Position numbers and translations under genes: made by a program. A DNA stretch of 27,244 bases, taken from positions 1-27,244 of the forward strand of contig JBBSWA010000068.1 in NCBI GenBank assembly GCA_038046485.1, given 5' to 3'. Position 1 is the first letter of the stretch; every line of letters begins with the position of its first letter. The stretch comes from JBBSWA01 sp038046485. GTDB lineage: Archaea > Nanobdellota > Nanobdellia > Woesearchaeales > SM23-78. This document shows positions 1-7,026 of the stretch, piece after piece. The notes under the pieces were generated by a model. It was given only the letters and a program-made list of their open reading frames with translations, was not told the origin of the DNA and searched no databases.

Positions 1-192
1 GTCTTGAAGGTAGGTGCGTAGCTGTTCGTTGCTGATGCGCTGGACTCTTACTTGTTGGTTGTTTACAGGGTCGGTGAAGAAGGCGGCATGATTTCGTACC
101 CAGAAGACTTCCGGATCGTTATAGACCAACGAGGCCATGCTAAAAGCAGGGATCAGGAGAAGCATGAGGGCAAGAAGGGCTAGGATGCGCAT
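1..192 (-). CDS. Secreted protein, N-terminal fragment (runs off window)
   Basis: The frame is open from an ATG at 190-192 to the window edge, giving 64 codons. The first 20 residues (MRILALLALMLLLIPAFSMA) form a classical signal peptide, with a short basic start, a Leu-rich core and a likely cleavage site after SMA. The visible mature part (SLVYNDPEVFWVRNHAAFF...) has no motif I recognise. The product is probably exported or membrane-anchored, but the function cannot be judged because the C-terminal part lies outside the window. Confidence 0.7.
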   Translation of the reverse strand, partial: MRILALLALMLLLIPAFSMASLVYNDPEVFWVRNHAAFFTDPVNNQQVRVQRISNEQLRTYLQD

Positions 193-233
193 ACGTCTTT
201 TAAATTCTTGGAGTTTAAAAAGCTGACGATCTT

Positions 234-500
234 CTAGGGTGAATCATAATCCTGTCGGATGACCTCTTTTATTTCTGCACTGAGTGCTTGGTTGAGCTGG
301 ATGGCGTTCTTGCTTTTTTTGGCGTAAACAACAAATGACCTTTTCATTAAGCTATAAATCGCTTTTTTGGCCTCTCCGTAAAGATGGGTGGGGAATCCAG
401 ATTTCATGATTTTCTCGAGTCGGATGTGTTTAGCGCCATATACGTTTCGGGAGTGCATGGCTTTGAGTATCGCAATTTCAAAGTCATTGAGGGACTCCAT
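234..500 (-). CDS. Small winged-helix-like protein, unknown function
   Basis: This 88-residue basic protein is mostly helical (ESLNDFEIAILKAMHSRNVYG..., then EAKKAIYSLMKRSFVVYAKKSKNAIQLN). An N-terminal helical part, a middle helix and a C-terminal strand pair carrying basic residues resemble the small winged-helix proteins common in archaea, so nucleic-acid binding is likely but not shown. A TATA-like CTTATAATC (about 521-529) lies about 25 nt upstream of the ATG at 500, which fits a leaderless mRNA. The gene is divergent from the regulator at 672. No specific family was recognised. Confidence 0.6.
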   Translation of the reverse strand: MESLNDFEIAILKAMHSRNVYGAKHIRLEKIMKSGFPTHLYGEAKKAIYSLMKRSFVVYAKKSKNAIQLNQALSAEIKEVIRQDYDSP

Positions 501-671
501 GTGTCTGGTTGAATCTTCTCCTTATAATCTTCTGTGTGTGGATGTCCAGTGTCTTGTGTAATCTTCCAGGTTCTCTGATTAGACAACAAAAAATAGCTTT
601 TATAAGATATTTTATAGCTTATATTGGTTATAAATAGAAAGAGTTAAATAGGGCTTTACATTACCCTACGT

Positions 672-1013
672 ATGGCCAGTTTACAAGAAGAAATGGGAAA
701 ATCTGTTTTTCTAGAGACTTTTGGGGACAGCCCGAGTAATAGAATCTTGGATTTCTTAATCGTTTTTGATAAGTTCGATTACTCCATGACAGACCTGGCT
801 GAGAAGGCAGGCGTTGGTTATTCCACGTTGAAAATCTTGATAAAAGAGCTCATTAAAAAGGGTTTATTAGTCCAGACCAGGGTTAGTGGTAAGTCAAAGA
901 TGTACCGGTTCAATAAGGACGGTCTTCTCGCCCAAAAGTTTGCCAGCTTTTACTGGAGCATAACAAATGAAGCGGTGGATAAGGAAAAGCTGAAAGTGAT
1001 AGTGACCCATTAG
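672..1013 (+). CDS. Winged helix-turn-helix transcriptional regulator
   Basis: A 113-residue protein with a clear winged-helix core at about residues 24-78. NRILDFLIVFDKFDYSMTDLAEKAGVGYSTLKILIKELIKKGLL reads as helix 1, then helix-turn-helix, and VQTRVSGKSKMYRFN is the beta wing. It belongs to the broad ArsR/MarR-like class of archaeal regulators; no effector domain is visible. A TATA-like GAGTTAAATAG at about 640-650 lies 22-30 nt before the ATG, so the mRNA is probably leaderless. The gene stands alone, and its target cannot be read from context. It may be autoregulatory. Confidence 0.75.
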   Translation: MASLQEEMGKSVFLETFGDSPSNRILDFLIVFDKFDYSMTDLAEKAGVGYSTLKILIKELIKKGLLVQTRVSGKSKMYRFNKDGLLAQKFASFYWSITNEAVDKEKLKVIVTH

Positions 1014-1027
1014 GTTCGTTTTTTATT

Positions 1028-1582
1028 TCAGTCAAACTTTATTCGGATTCCATAGCCATCATACAAGGTTTGCACGAATCGGATTACGTCGTCTGGCGTA
1101 CGCATTCCGCTTGTGTTGCCTCGGTTCAGAAATCCATTAAATGGCAGTTTTTCTTTGAGGCGTGGTAGTTTAGGGTCTTTTCCCCGACTGCCTGATTCTG
1201 TCCATTGAGCTGTGTATATGGGTTGTTTATCTCCAGTCTTATCTGTTGTTAGTAAAACCTGTAATTCGAATGCTTCATCATTTCCACTGGCACTTGCTTT
1301 CGCAGGTACAATGGCATTATAAATGGGTGTTTCATCAGACCTGGGGTCAGTATCATCAGAATAACGTGGTCCTTCAGGCTTTAACTTTTGAAGAACAAGT
1401 CGGAGTATTTCCAATTCTCGTGTAGGTAGCGGAATCGGGGTAGGTTCAGGGGGGAGTGTTGGTGCAGGTGTGGGTGTCGCTGGCTTGGTCGCCTGAGGTT
1501 GGGTTCTACTAGAAACTTCTTTGGTAACAGTAGCAGGTGGGCTGGAAGAACGCTTTCCCGTAAGCCAACTCCAAAGACCCAT
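1028..1582 (-). CDS. Unknown protein with Pro/Thr-rich linker
   Basis: A 184-residue protein in two parts. Residues 1-55 are low-complexity and rich in Pro, Thr and Ser (TPTPAPTLPPEPTPIPLP), apart from the start MGLWSWLTGKR. Residues 55-184 look globular (LEILRLVLQKLKPEG..., ending DDVIRFVQTLYDGYGIRIKFD). No signal peptide or membrane segment is convincing. The TATA box CTTTAAATAG at 1602-1611 sits about 25 nt upstream of the ATG. The gene converges on the regulator at 672-1013 with a 14-nt gap. I do not recognise the globular domain. Confidence 0.6.
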   Translation of the reverse strand: MGLWSWLTGKRSSSPPATVTKEVSSRTQPQATKPATPTPAPTLPPEPTPIPLPTRELEILRLVLQKLKPEGPRYSDDTDPRSDETPIYNAIVPAKASASGNDEAFELQVLLTTDKTGDKQPIYTAQWTESGSRGKDPKLPRLKEKLPFNGFLNRGNTSGMRTPDDVIRFVQTLYDGYGIRIKFD

Positions 1583-1679
1583 ATTCTTTTCTAGATTCCG
1601 GATCTTTAAATAGCTGACGGTCTTCAGCCTGAGTTTGTATCTTTATAAGTGATTATTTGTATTTAAGTTAGAAAAAAGC

Positions 1680-1916
1680 TTAGTCCAGGATGAATTGAAT
1701 CATGATTCTTTTCTCAGTTAGCTGTTCAGGTTGAGTTTCTAGTGCTTGAGCAGCGTGGCTTAAGAAGTCTTCTTTGCCTGCATCGCCTAGGTCAACTAAG
1801 TTAAGAGAGTAGGGTGCTGCACATTCTACACACAAGGCCAATAGTTCTGCAAAATATTTATTAGCATTTGTCTTCTTTACTTGATTGATTCCCCCTTTAA
1901 TGGTTTTTGTCGTCAT
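1680..1916 (-). CDS. Small unknown protein, second gene of a pair
   Basis: A 78-residue protein starting MTTKTIKGGINQVKKTNANKYFAEL. It has a basic N-terminus and a helical middle containing two Cys (ALCVECAAPYSLNL) and ends ...EKRIMIQFILD. It follows the 1929-2270 gene by 12 nt on the same strand, so the two are probably co-transcribed. No family was recognised. Confidence 0.55.
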   Translation of the reverse strand: MTTKTIKGGINQVKKTNANKYFAELLALCVECAAPYSLNLVDLGDAGKEDFLSHAAQALETQPEQLTEKRIMIQFILD

Positions 1917-1928
1917 GGTTTTTCTCTT

Positions 1929-2270
1929 TTATTCGTTAGAAATCATAATTCGAACACGCTTCCCTACTAATTCTCTTTTATGGTCTTGCAAGGCTTGTTT
2001 CATAAGGGATTCCCATTTATTTCTGTCTTTGTCTTTAGGATAATAGTCCTCTTGAAGGTGCAGCCTACCCAGAATGTCTTGCATAAGTTCGCCTGGGAGT
2101 CCGAGTGGAATGACATCTCCTTTTTCAGATGTTGTGATCAGCGCAATCCTAAACCTTTCTTCTCCATGTTGGGCTTCTTTTTTTTGAACGTCTAATTGTA
2201 TAACATATCCATTTTGTTCATTTGCGATCAGGTCATGGACAGTTCCTACGTATTCAACATTCTCAGCCAT
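1929..2270 (-). CDS. Small unknown protein, first gene of a pair
   Basis: A 113-residue protein. The N-terminal half looks beta-rich (NVEYVGTVHDLIANEQNGYVIQLDV... and RFRIALITTSEKGDVIPLG), followed by a charged helix (DKDRNKWESLMKQALQDHKREL) and a final strand (GKRVRIMISNE). A TTTTTATATTTT stretch at about 2297-2307 is the likely TATA region, 25-30 nt upstream of the ATG. It leads a two-gene unit with 1680-1916. No family was recognised. Confidence 0.55.
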   Translation of the reverse strand: MAENVEYVGTVHDLIANEQNGYVIQLDVQKKEAQHGEERFRIALITTSEKGDVIPLGLPGELMQDILGRLHLQEDYYPKDKDRNKWESLMKQALQDHKRELVGKRVRIMISNE

Positions 2271-2470
2271 ATGTAGCTCTTTCCCAGAGTGTCTTTTTAT
2301 ATTTTGTTATTCGTAAGAGAGAACTCCACCTTATAGGGCAGCTTTTTTTTCAGCGAATAAAATAATATCTATATAGAAAATAATTAAACCAGTTCCACAA
2401 ACTTTAAATACAACTCAGACATCCGTTGATCTAAGTTCAACAGATTAAGATCAAATTAATCATAGCAATC

Positions 2471-2516
2471 TATATAAAACAGACAAATTCCACGATCTCA
2501 TAGAAAGCTTAAAAAG
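2471..2516 (+). promoter_or_regulatory. Promoter region of groESL
   Basis: The 307 bases from 2271 to 2577 hold no gene. Two TATA-like boxes are visible: TATATAAA at 2471-2478 and CTTAAAAAG at 2508-2516. They would start RNA near 2500 or 2537. Either start gives a leader to the groES ATG at 2578, unlike the leaderless genes around it. An interrupted inverted repeat (TTGATCT/AGATCAA) lies further upstream, near 2426-2455. Confidence 0.45.
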
Positions 2517-2531
2517 TGGAATTTGACGTGC

Positions 2532-2550
2532 CAAGAACCAGTGGTTCTTG
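2532..2550. promoter_or_regulatory. Perfect 19-bp palindrome in groES leader (operator or hairpin)
   Basis: CAAGAACCA, one G, then TGGTTCTTG: two perfect 9-bp arms around a single centre base. It lies at or just after the predicted RNA start and before the groES ribosome site. This position suits a repressor operator controlling the chaperonin operon. The bacterial CIRCE sequence (TTAGCACTC-N9-GAGTGCTAA) is not present here. Confidence 0.5.
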
Positions 2551-2577
2551 AGCACACATAAAAACCCAGGTGATCGC

Positions 2578-2835
2578 ATGAAAGTAATTCCCTTAAAAGA
2601 AAGAGTCTTGGTCAAGCCCAAGGTAGGCGAGGAAAAAACAGCCGGGGGTATTTACTTGCCGGAAAACACCCAGGAAAAAATCAATGAGGGTGAAGTCATT
2701 GAAGTCGGCGAAAACTGCCCAGTAAAAAAGGGCGATAAAATTCTCTTTGAATCATATGCAGGTAATGAAGTGAAGATTGGGGGCGTAAAGCACCTCATTC
2801 TCAACGCAAAGGACATCATTGCAAAGGTTGAATAG
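2578..2835 (+). CDS. groES: Co-chaperonin GroES (Cpn10)
   Basis: An 85-residue group I co-chaperonin, the lid of the GroEL folding chamber in the cytosol. KVIPLKERVLVKP is the first strand. The mobile loop that docks on GroEL is EEKTAGGIYLPENTQEK (residues about 18-34, with the GGIYLP hydrophobic tip). GEVIEVGE, GDKILFESYAGNEVKIGG and ILNAKDIIAKVE complete the barrel. The ATG at 2578 was chosen because AGGTGATC at 2568-2575 is an excellent Shine-Dalgarno; a TTG-initiated extension from 2548 would cut into the palindrome. At 85 residues it is slightly shorter than the usual 94-100. It is followed 10 nt later by groEL. Group I chaperonins are bacterial-type, so transfer into this archaeal lineage is likely. 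Confidence 0.93.
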   Translation: MKVIPLKERVLVKPKVGEEKTAGGIYLPENTQEKINEGEVIEVGENCPVKKGDKILFESYAGNEVKIGGVKHLILNAKDIIAKVE

Positions 2836-2845
2836 GTGAATGAAT

Positions 2846-4492
2846 ATGGCAAAACAAATCATTTTTGACGAAGTTGCACGACAACACATCATGCGTGGCA
2901 TCAATAAATTAGCAGACACTGTCAAGGTCACCTTAGGCCCAAGAGGCCGTACCGTCGTCTTAGACAGGGGTTTTGGCAGTCCTACGATCATCAATGATGG
3001 CGTTACCATCGCAAAAGAAATAGACTTGGAAAATCCATTTGAAAACATGGGCGCTCAATTGGTTAAAGAAGTTGCGAGTAAAACGCAAGACGTGGCAGGA
3101 GACGGTACCACAACCGCCACAGTTCTTACACAGGCCATGTGCAGGGAGGGCTTGAAAAACATCACAGCCGGCGCCAATCCAGTGGATGTAAAAAAAGGAA
3201 TGGAAAAGGCAGTGCAAAAAGTGGTTGAATTCATCAAAAGCAAAAGTCAAGAAGTCAAAACAAAGGAAAAGATTGTTCAAGTTGCCACCATCTCAGCTAA
3301 CAACGATGAAGAAGTTGGAAAACTGATTGCAGATGCCATGGAAAAAGTAGGTCATGGTGGCGTCATCACAGTCGAAGAAGCAAGGACCATGGAAACCTCG
3401 TTAGAAGTGGTGGAAGGCATGCAGTTTGACCGTGGTTACTTATCCGCTTATATGGTAACCGATCCGGAAAAAATGGAAGCTGTATTAGAAGATGCATATG
3501 TCCTAATTTTTGATAAAAAAATAACTGGAATGAAGGATCTCATCCCTGTTTTGGAAGCCGCCGCCCAAGAACACAAACCCTTGTTGATTGTGTGCGAAGA
3601 CTTGGAAGGTGAAGCCCTGGCCACCATCGTCCTTAACCTATTGCGAGGCACCATCAAAGTCGTTGCTATCAAAGCGCCCGGTTTTGGGGATGAGCAAAAG
3701 GAAATACTAGAAGACCTTGCTGTTATCACAGGTGGTAAAGTCATCAGCGAAGACAAAGGCATGAAGCTGGAAACTACAAAGCCAATCGATCTAGGGCGTG
3801 CCAAACGAATCAAAGTAGACAAGGAAAAAACAGTCATCGTTGAAGGGGCAGGGGATAAAGCAAAGATTAAAACCAGAATTGCTCAAATCGAAAACATGAT
3901 TAAATCATCAGATTCTGACTCAGAAAAAGAAGACTTGCAGAAGCGTCTCGCTAAGTTAAGCGGGGGCGTGGCCGTCATCAATGTCGGTGCCGCTACTGAA
4001 ACCGAGATGAAAGAGAAAAAATCAAGAGTCGATGATGCCTTGCACGCAACCCGTGCTGCCGTGGAAGAAGGAGTCGTTCCAGGTGGTGGAGTTACCCTTT
4101 TAAGGGCCATTGCAGAGTTGGAAAAATTAAAACTACAAGGTGAGGAACAAATCGGCGTGGAAATCGTCAAGAAAGCAATTGAGGAACCCATCCGGCAAAT
4201 CGTGAAGAACGCTGGAAAAGACGGCTCCGTCATTGTCAACAAGCTCTTGCAGGAAAAAGATCTGAACATCGGTTACAACGCAAAAACACACACATTCGAG
4301 GACATGTTCAAGGCTGGTGTCTTGGACCCGACGAAAGTCGTGCGTTCCGCTTTGCAGAACGCCGCAAGTATTTCGGCTATGATCTTAACAACTGAAGCCA
4401 TGGTCACAGACATCAAGGATAAGAAGAACAAGGATGAACCCGACATGGGTGGCATGCCAGGCATGGGTGGAATGGGTCCTGTGATGATGTAA
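2846..4492 (+). CDS. groEL: Chaperonin GroEL (Cpn60, group I)
   Basis: A 548-residue subunit of the double-ring ATPase that encloses and folds non-native proteins with GroES. The start AKQIIFDEVARQ is typical. The ATP-binding elements TLGPRGRTVVLD (about 31-42) and AGDGTTTATVL (about 84-94, with the catalytic-site Asp) are intact. The apical domain includes VVEGMQFDRGYLSAYMVTDPEKMEAVLED, and VVPGGGVTLLRAI is the second nucleotide-contact region. The tail is the Gly-Met-rich GGMPGMGGMGPVMM that lines the cavity. AGGTGA at 2834-2839 favours the ATG at 2846 over the one at 2840. Length and motifs match bacterial GroEL rather than the archaeal thermosome. Confidence 0.96.
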   Translation: MAKQIIFDEVARQHIMRGINKLADTVKVTLGPRGRTVVLDRGFGSPTIINDGVTIAKEIDLENPFENMGAQLVKEVASKTQDVAGDGTTTATVLTQAMCREGLKNITAGANPVDVKKGMEKAVQKVVEFIKSKSQEVKTKEKIVQVATISANNDEEVGKLIADAMEKVGHGGVITVEEARTMETSLEVVEGMQFDRGYLSAYMVTDPEKMEAVLEDAYVLIFDKKITGMKDLIPVLEAAAQEHKPLLIVCEDLEGEALATIVLNLLRGTIKVVAIKAPGFGDEQKEILEDLAVITGGKVISEDKGMKLETTKPIDLGRAKRIKVDKEKTVIVEGAGDKAKIKTRIAQIENMIKSSDSDSEKEDLQKRLAKLSGGVAVINVGAATETEMKEKKSRVDDALHATRAAVEEGVVPGGGVTLLRAIAELEKLKLQGEEQIGVEIVKKAIEEPIRQIVKNAGKDGSVIVNKLLQEKDLNIGYNAKTHTFEDMFKAGVLDPTKVVRSALQNAASISAMILTTEAMVTDIKDKKNKDEPDMGGMPGMGGMGPVMM

Positions 4493-4531
4493 TAGCGAAT
4501 CTCATAAATATAAGAATAGAGAGATTCGCTA
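4493..4531 (+). terminator. Stem-loop directly after groEL
   Basis: TAGCGAATCTC (4493-4503) and GAGATTCGCTA (4521-4531) are perfect 11-bp arms around a 17-nt AT-rich loop. The stem begins on the base after the groEL stop codon. There is no immediate T run, so it may be an mRNA 3'-end stabiliser or processing signal as much as a terminator. Confidence 0.5.
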
Positions 4532-4538
4532 GTCTAGT

Positions 4539-4633
4539 AAATTGCATAAATTTTAAAATTTTTGTGCAATTTGCTATAACGGTAAAGAACACTCATCCTG
4601 GCGAGCATAATAAAAATTTTCGAAGAAAATTTT
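4539..4633. repeat. Two further AT-rich hairpins between groEL and 4643
   Basis: AAATTGCA (4539-4546) pairs with TGCAATTT (4565-4572). AAAATTTT (4613-4620) pairs with AAAATTTT (4626-4633) across the loop CGAAG. The second has the same C-G-x-A-G loop as short hairpins near 11336, 19044 and 19145, which suggests a shared hairpin family. Confidence 0.5.
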
Positions 4634-4642
4634 GTTCTGAAC

Positions 4643-4882
4643 TTATTTGTTATCTCTTTTGGAATGTGTTTGATTGAATGTACTAATATATTCTTTCTCA
4701 AGTTGGAAGAGAAGCATTTTCAATCTTTGAATGACCACTTCTAAAGCTATGCCTTCATTGATATGTGCACTAACATATTCTGTCTTATCCTCGTCTCCGA
4801 CAGATTTAATACCAAAGCCAAATTCAATCATCCTTTCCACCTTTCGATCGCCATCCCAATAACTCAAAAATCCACTCTCCAT
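4643..4882 (-). CDS. Small unknown protein, probably the 3' part of a frameshifted gene
   Basis: A 79-residue acidic frame (ESGFLSYWDGDRKVERMIEFGFGIKSVGDEDKTEYVSAHINEGIALEVVIQRLKMLL...) ending in a helical region and a polar tail. Its ATG at 4882 has neither a TATA box 25 nt upstream nor a convincing ribosome site. It overlaps, in another frame, the small promoter-equipped frame at 4824-4946. The two together would make one protein of about 97 residues, so either a frameshift (real or a sequencing error) or a translationally coupled overlap is likely. Confidence 0.45.
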   Translation of the reverse strand: MESGFLSYWDGDRKVERMIEFGFGIKSVGDEDKTEYVSAHINEGIALEVVIQRLKMLLFQLEKEYISTFNQTHSKRDNK

Positions 4883-4946
4883 CCTTCATTTTTTCGAGTT
4901 CTTCTTGTACTTTTTTACTGACTTTTAATTTCTTATCTTCTTTCAT
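4824..4946 (-). CDS. 40-residue frame upstream of and overlapping 4643-4882
   Basis: ATG at 4946; the product starts KEDKKLKVSKKVQEELEKMKDGEW and then continues IFELLGWRSKGGKDD before a stop. CTTTATATG at 4968-4976 lies about 26 nt upstream of the ATG, so this frame, not the longer one, carries the promoter. The lysine/glutamate-rich helix reads as real protein, while the last 15 or so residues may be out-of-frame translation. It is best read as the 5' part of the same gene as 4643-4882. Confidence 0.45.
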   Translation of the reverse strand: MKEDKKLKVSKKVQEELEKMKDGEWIFELLGWRSKGGKDD

Positions 4947-5104
4947 GAATCCTGGTAAGACCTGTTTCTTTATATGTTTTACGAAGGAGAATCCGGAAGA
5001 ATTTCGGCTATAAAGGAAAAATAATGGTCTTTATGAAACCGTTTTAGGTTATGCAGTGATCCTGTAAAATGAACGATAGTGCGGCTGTGAATGGACACTA
5101 ACCC

Positions 5105-5563
5105 TCATTCTTTCAAATATCCCTTAAATTCGAATAGCCAGTCAAAAGGCTCCGTGAATCGTATGTAAAAGCCATTTGGATCCTCGATTCTGAAGTCTTT
5201 TACACCCCACCGCCTGTCCGATAATTCATCTATTACCTTAACTTTGTTTTTTATGTTATTCCAATATTTTTTTATATTTTTGACCGGAATAATAATTTCT
5301 ACATCATAACCCTTTTTCATTTCTGGCCATTGTCTGAAATATGCTTTTGTAGCATAGCGACCGACATCTCCTACATAGTATCTGCCAGCATCCCCCCAGA
5401 AATTTAGTATTGCATTTTCTTTTCTCACAACCAAATAATTTCCAGGGTTATCAAGAATTATTTGAAAGCCTATGCTTTTATAAAATTGTCTAATAGGATT
5501 AAAATCTTTGACGTGTAATTCTATAGAAGTTGCAGATTTTATTATATTGACAATTTCTTTCAT
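5105..5563 (-). CDS. VOC-family (glyoxalase/bleomycin-resistance fold) protein
   Basis: About 152 residues from MKEIVNIIKSATSIELHVKDF. The pattern fits a paired beta-alpha-beta-beta-beta VOC fold: SIELHVKDFNPIRQFYKSIGFQII in the first half, and DVEIIIPVKNIKKYWNNI..., then WGVKDFRIEDPNGFYIRF, which is the usual last VOC strand pair. VOC proteins are metal-dependent enzymes or ligand-binding proteins; the substrate is not predictable. The ATG at 5563 is preceded by AAGGAGAG and matches the family start. An ATG at 5593 (MKKVPLK...) is possible, and longer versions would overlap the neighbouring gene. It follows the DUF106 gene on the same strand. Confidence 0.7.
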   Translation of the reverse strand: MKEIVNIIKSATSIELHVKDFNPIRQFYKSIGFQIILDNPGNYLVVRKENAILNFWGDAGRYYVGDVGRYATKAYFRQWPEMKKGYDVEIIIPVKNIKKYWNNIKNKVKVIDELSDRRWGVKDFRIEDPNGFYIRFTEPFDWLFEFKGYLKE

Positions 5564-5595
5564 CTCTCCTTGTTTTAAGGGGACTTTTTTCATCT

Positions 5596-6351
5596 TTAAT
5601 ACACATTCATCAGTTTTCTCATCAAGGTACTGAGCGCAATCGAGAATATAATATAAACTCCAATCCACCCAGGGTGCCAGCCGAATAAGGAGAAGCTTCC
5701 AAAGGGCTCGAGTTCTTTATTGTGGGTGATGAACTTCTGAATCGGCCCGTTCTTAATCACACCGAGGGGGTTTTCGTAGTTTCTCTCGTTGCTGATGAGG
5801 ACCCTTCGTTCAGCAGTATGGGTTTCTTGAGTCACGGTAAGTTTGTAGTCTCCTTTACTGCCTTGCAGCGTCCAGGTGGCTTGTTCACCTTGTATGGTTT
5901 TTTTCGCTTCAGAAACTGTAAGTTCGGGGATGCTCTCCAATGAGATCTCCTTTCCTTCGAGTCCTTGAGTATAAACACTCACATTAAAAGGAACATTCGG
6001 AAGTAAGGGTTCGTAAGCATAGTGGGCACTGAGCCACCCAAAGATCAGGAGCAAAGGAAGCATGGTGTATAACATGGGCTTAAATGAGTGTTTCATGTAT
6101 TCCATGTTCACAGCCATGGCCTTTTGCTGGACTTCCATGGCTTTTTTGGGATCGCCCTTCAATTCCTTGAGCTTTTTCTGGTGCATCTTGGTTTCGTCTT
6201 TGAGGCGTTTCATTTCAGACTGGTTCGTAGTGTATTTGTAGACCAATGTGGTAATCAAAGTCAGAATGAAGCTAATAATAAGAATGCTAAGCCATGCTGG
6301 CCAGGGTAGGACAAAGCCGAATGCGGCGTTAAGAATGGATTCAAAAACCAT
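5596..6351 (-). CDS. Archaeal Oxa1/YidC-like membrane insertase (DUF106 family)
   Basis: A 251-residue membrane protein of the DUF106 family, the archaeal relatives of YidC/Oxa1/EMC3 that help insert proteins into the membrane. The first membrane segment is about residues 20-39 (WLSILIISFILTLITTLVYK). A charged cytosolic coiled coil follows (SEMKRLKDETKMHQKKLKELKGDPKKAMEVQ), with the family's K-x-L-K/GD pattern. A second membrane segment is about 92-110 (FKPMLYTMLPLLLIFGWLSA). A long external beta-rich insert (about 115-205) leads to the last membrane segment (WIGVYIIFSIALSTLMRKLMNVY). TTTATAAA at 6374-6381 is 23-30 nt before the ATG, so the gene is leaderless. Confidence 0.85.
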   Translation of the reverse strand: MVFESILNAAFGFVLPWPAWLSILIISFILTLITTLVYKYTTNQSEMKRLKDETKMHQKKLKELKGDPKKAMEVQQKAMAVNMEYMKHSFKPMLYTMLPLLLIFGWLSAHYAYEPLLPNVPFNVSVYTQGLEGKEISLESIPELTVSEAKKTIQGEQATWTLQGSKGDYKLTVTQETHTAERRVLISNERNYENPLGVIKNGPIQKFITHNKELEPFGSFSLFGWHPGWIGVYIIFSIALSTLMRKLMNVY

Positions 6352-6387
6352 ACCTTGTAGGGTCTGGACGGGGTTTATAAATTTTCT

Positions 6388-6570
6388 CTAGCGAGGGGCT
6401 TTGTAGAAAATGGTGGTAGTGGCATACGGTCAAAGTCTATGTAATGTAAAGTTCAAGCTGACAAGGGGGTTGCCCCATCCGGGGAATGTCCGCTTTTAAA
6501 GAAATCTTCCAAGACTTTGAAGCCACTACCTAAGCGAAGCGAAGAGATTTTCTACTAAGCCCTAGCGAGG
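6388..6570. mobile_element. MITE-like inverted-repeat element flanked by 9-bp direct repeats
   Basis: The element spans 6397-6561 (165 bp) and has no coding frame. Its ends are inverted repeats: GGCTTTGTAGAAAAT (6397-6411) and ATTTTCTACTAAGCC (6547-6561), matching at 14 of 15. Immediately outside lie identical 9-bp direct repeats CTAGCGAGG (6388-6396 and 6562-6570), as expected for a target-site duplication. The right copy holds the last two codons and stop of the DUF192 gene. Inside, GGTAGTGGC (6415-6423) pairs with 6522-6530, and TCAAAGTCT (6430-6438) pairs with 6512-6520, so most of the element folds back on itself. The apex carries GGGG/CCCC short stems. It could be a non-autonomous transposon, a structured RNA, or both. 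Confidence 0.6.
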
Positions 6571-6978
6571 TAGTATCAAAGAATCGCCTTCTTGAATGCC
6601 GTATCTTTGTGCCATTCCAGCGTTGATTTCTAAGGCATACTGGGCTGGTTTCCTACTAATATATCCAGGACAGGGTTCTTCCAGGCATAACCCCATAGTT
6701 TGTATATCCACAACCCGCTCATTCTGATCAATAAAAAGAATATCCAATGGGATTAGAGTGTCTTTCATCCAGAATGTAAGAACCTGTTCGCGGTCAAAAA
6801 CAAACAGCATACCTTGATCTTCAGCTAAGTAACTTCGGTTCATGAGTCCCTTTTCACGTAAGGCGGGTGTGTCGACGATTTCAATTTTAAATAGGTAATC
6901 ATGGTTTGAAAAATGAATAACCAGTTGGGGCAAAGAAGTGCAACCCAAGAGCAAGAGTAAGAGCAGTATTTTTTGCAT
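6562..6978 (-). CDS. DUF192 lipoprotein
   Basis: A 138-residue exported protein. The signal sequence QKILLLLLLLGCTS carries a lipobox (LLGC, Cys at about residue 13). The DUF192 core follows: FKIEIVDTPALREKGLMNRSYLAEDQGMLFVFD, then FWMKDTLIPLDILFIDQNERVVDIQ, and YALEINAGMAQRYGIQEGDSL near the end. The family is small, secreted and of uncertain role, common in archaea and bacteria. The last codons and stop (CCT CGC TAG) coincide with the direct repeat of the adjacent MITE-like element, so the insertion sits exactly at the end of this gene. Its promoter is a TATA box shared with the divergent gene at 7027. Confidence 0.85.
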   Translation of the reverse strand: MQKILLLLLLLGCTSLPQLVIHFSNHDYLFKIEIVDTPALREKGLMNRSYLAEDQGMLFVFDREQVLTFWMKDTLIPLDILFIDQNERVVDIQTMGLCLEEPCPGYISRKPAQYALEINAGMAQRYGIQEGDSLILPR

Positions 6979-6998
6979 GAAAGGAGTAATAAAAAGTT

Positions 6999-7006
6999 AT
7001 TTAAAT
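6999..7006. promoter_or_regulatory. Palindromic TATA box shared by two divergent genes
   Basis: ATTTAAAT is self-complementary and centred at 7002.5. It is 24.5 nt from the minus-strand ATG at 6978 and 24.5 nt from the plus-strand ATG at 7027. No other TATA-like box fits either gene, so one element probably serves both. Confidence 0.6.
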
Positions 7007-7026
7007 GAATATGGATACCCTATAAT

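Noticed and set aside
2271..2577. CIRCE heat-shock operator
   Set aside because: The TTAGCACTC-N9-GAGTGCTAA pattern is absent; only the unrelated 19-bp palindrome is present.
2960..4464. Several minus-strand frames antisense to groEL
   Set aside because: groEL is unambiguous; the antisense products are Cys/Phe/Ser-rich shadows without signals.
6397..6561. RNase P RNA
   Set aside because: End pairing is suggestive, but the conserved core motifs (such as GAGGAAAGTCC near the 5' end and ACAGAAA) are missing; the flanking 9-bp repeats favour a transposon-like element.
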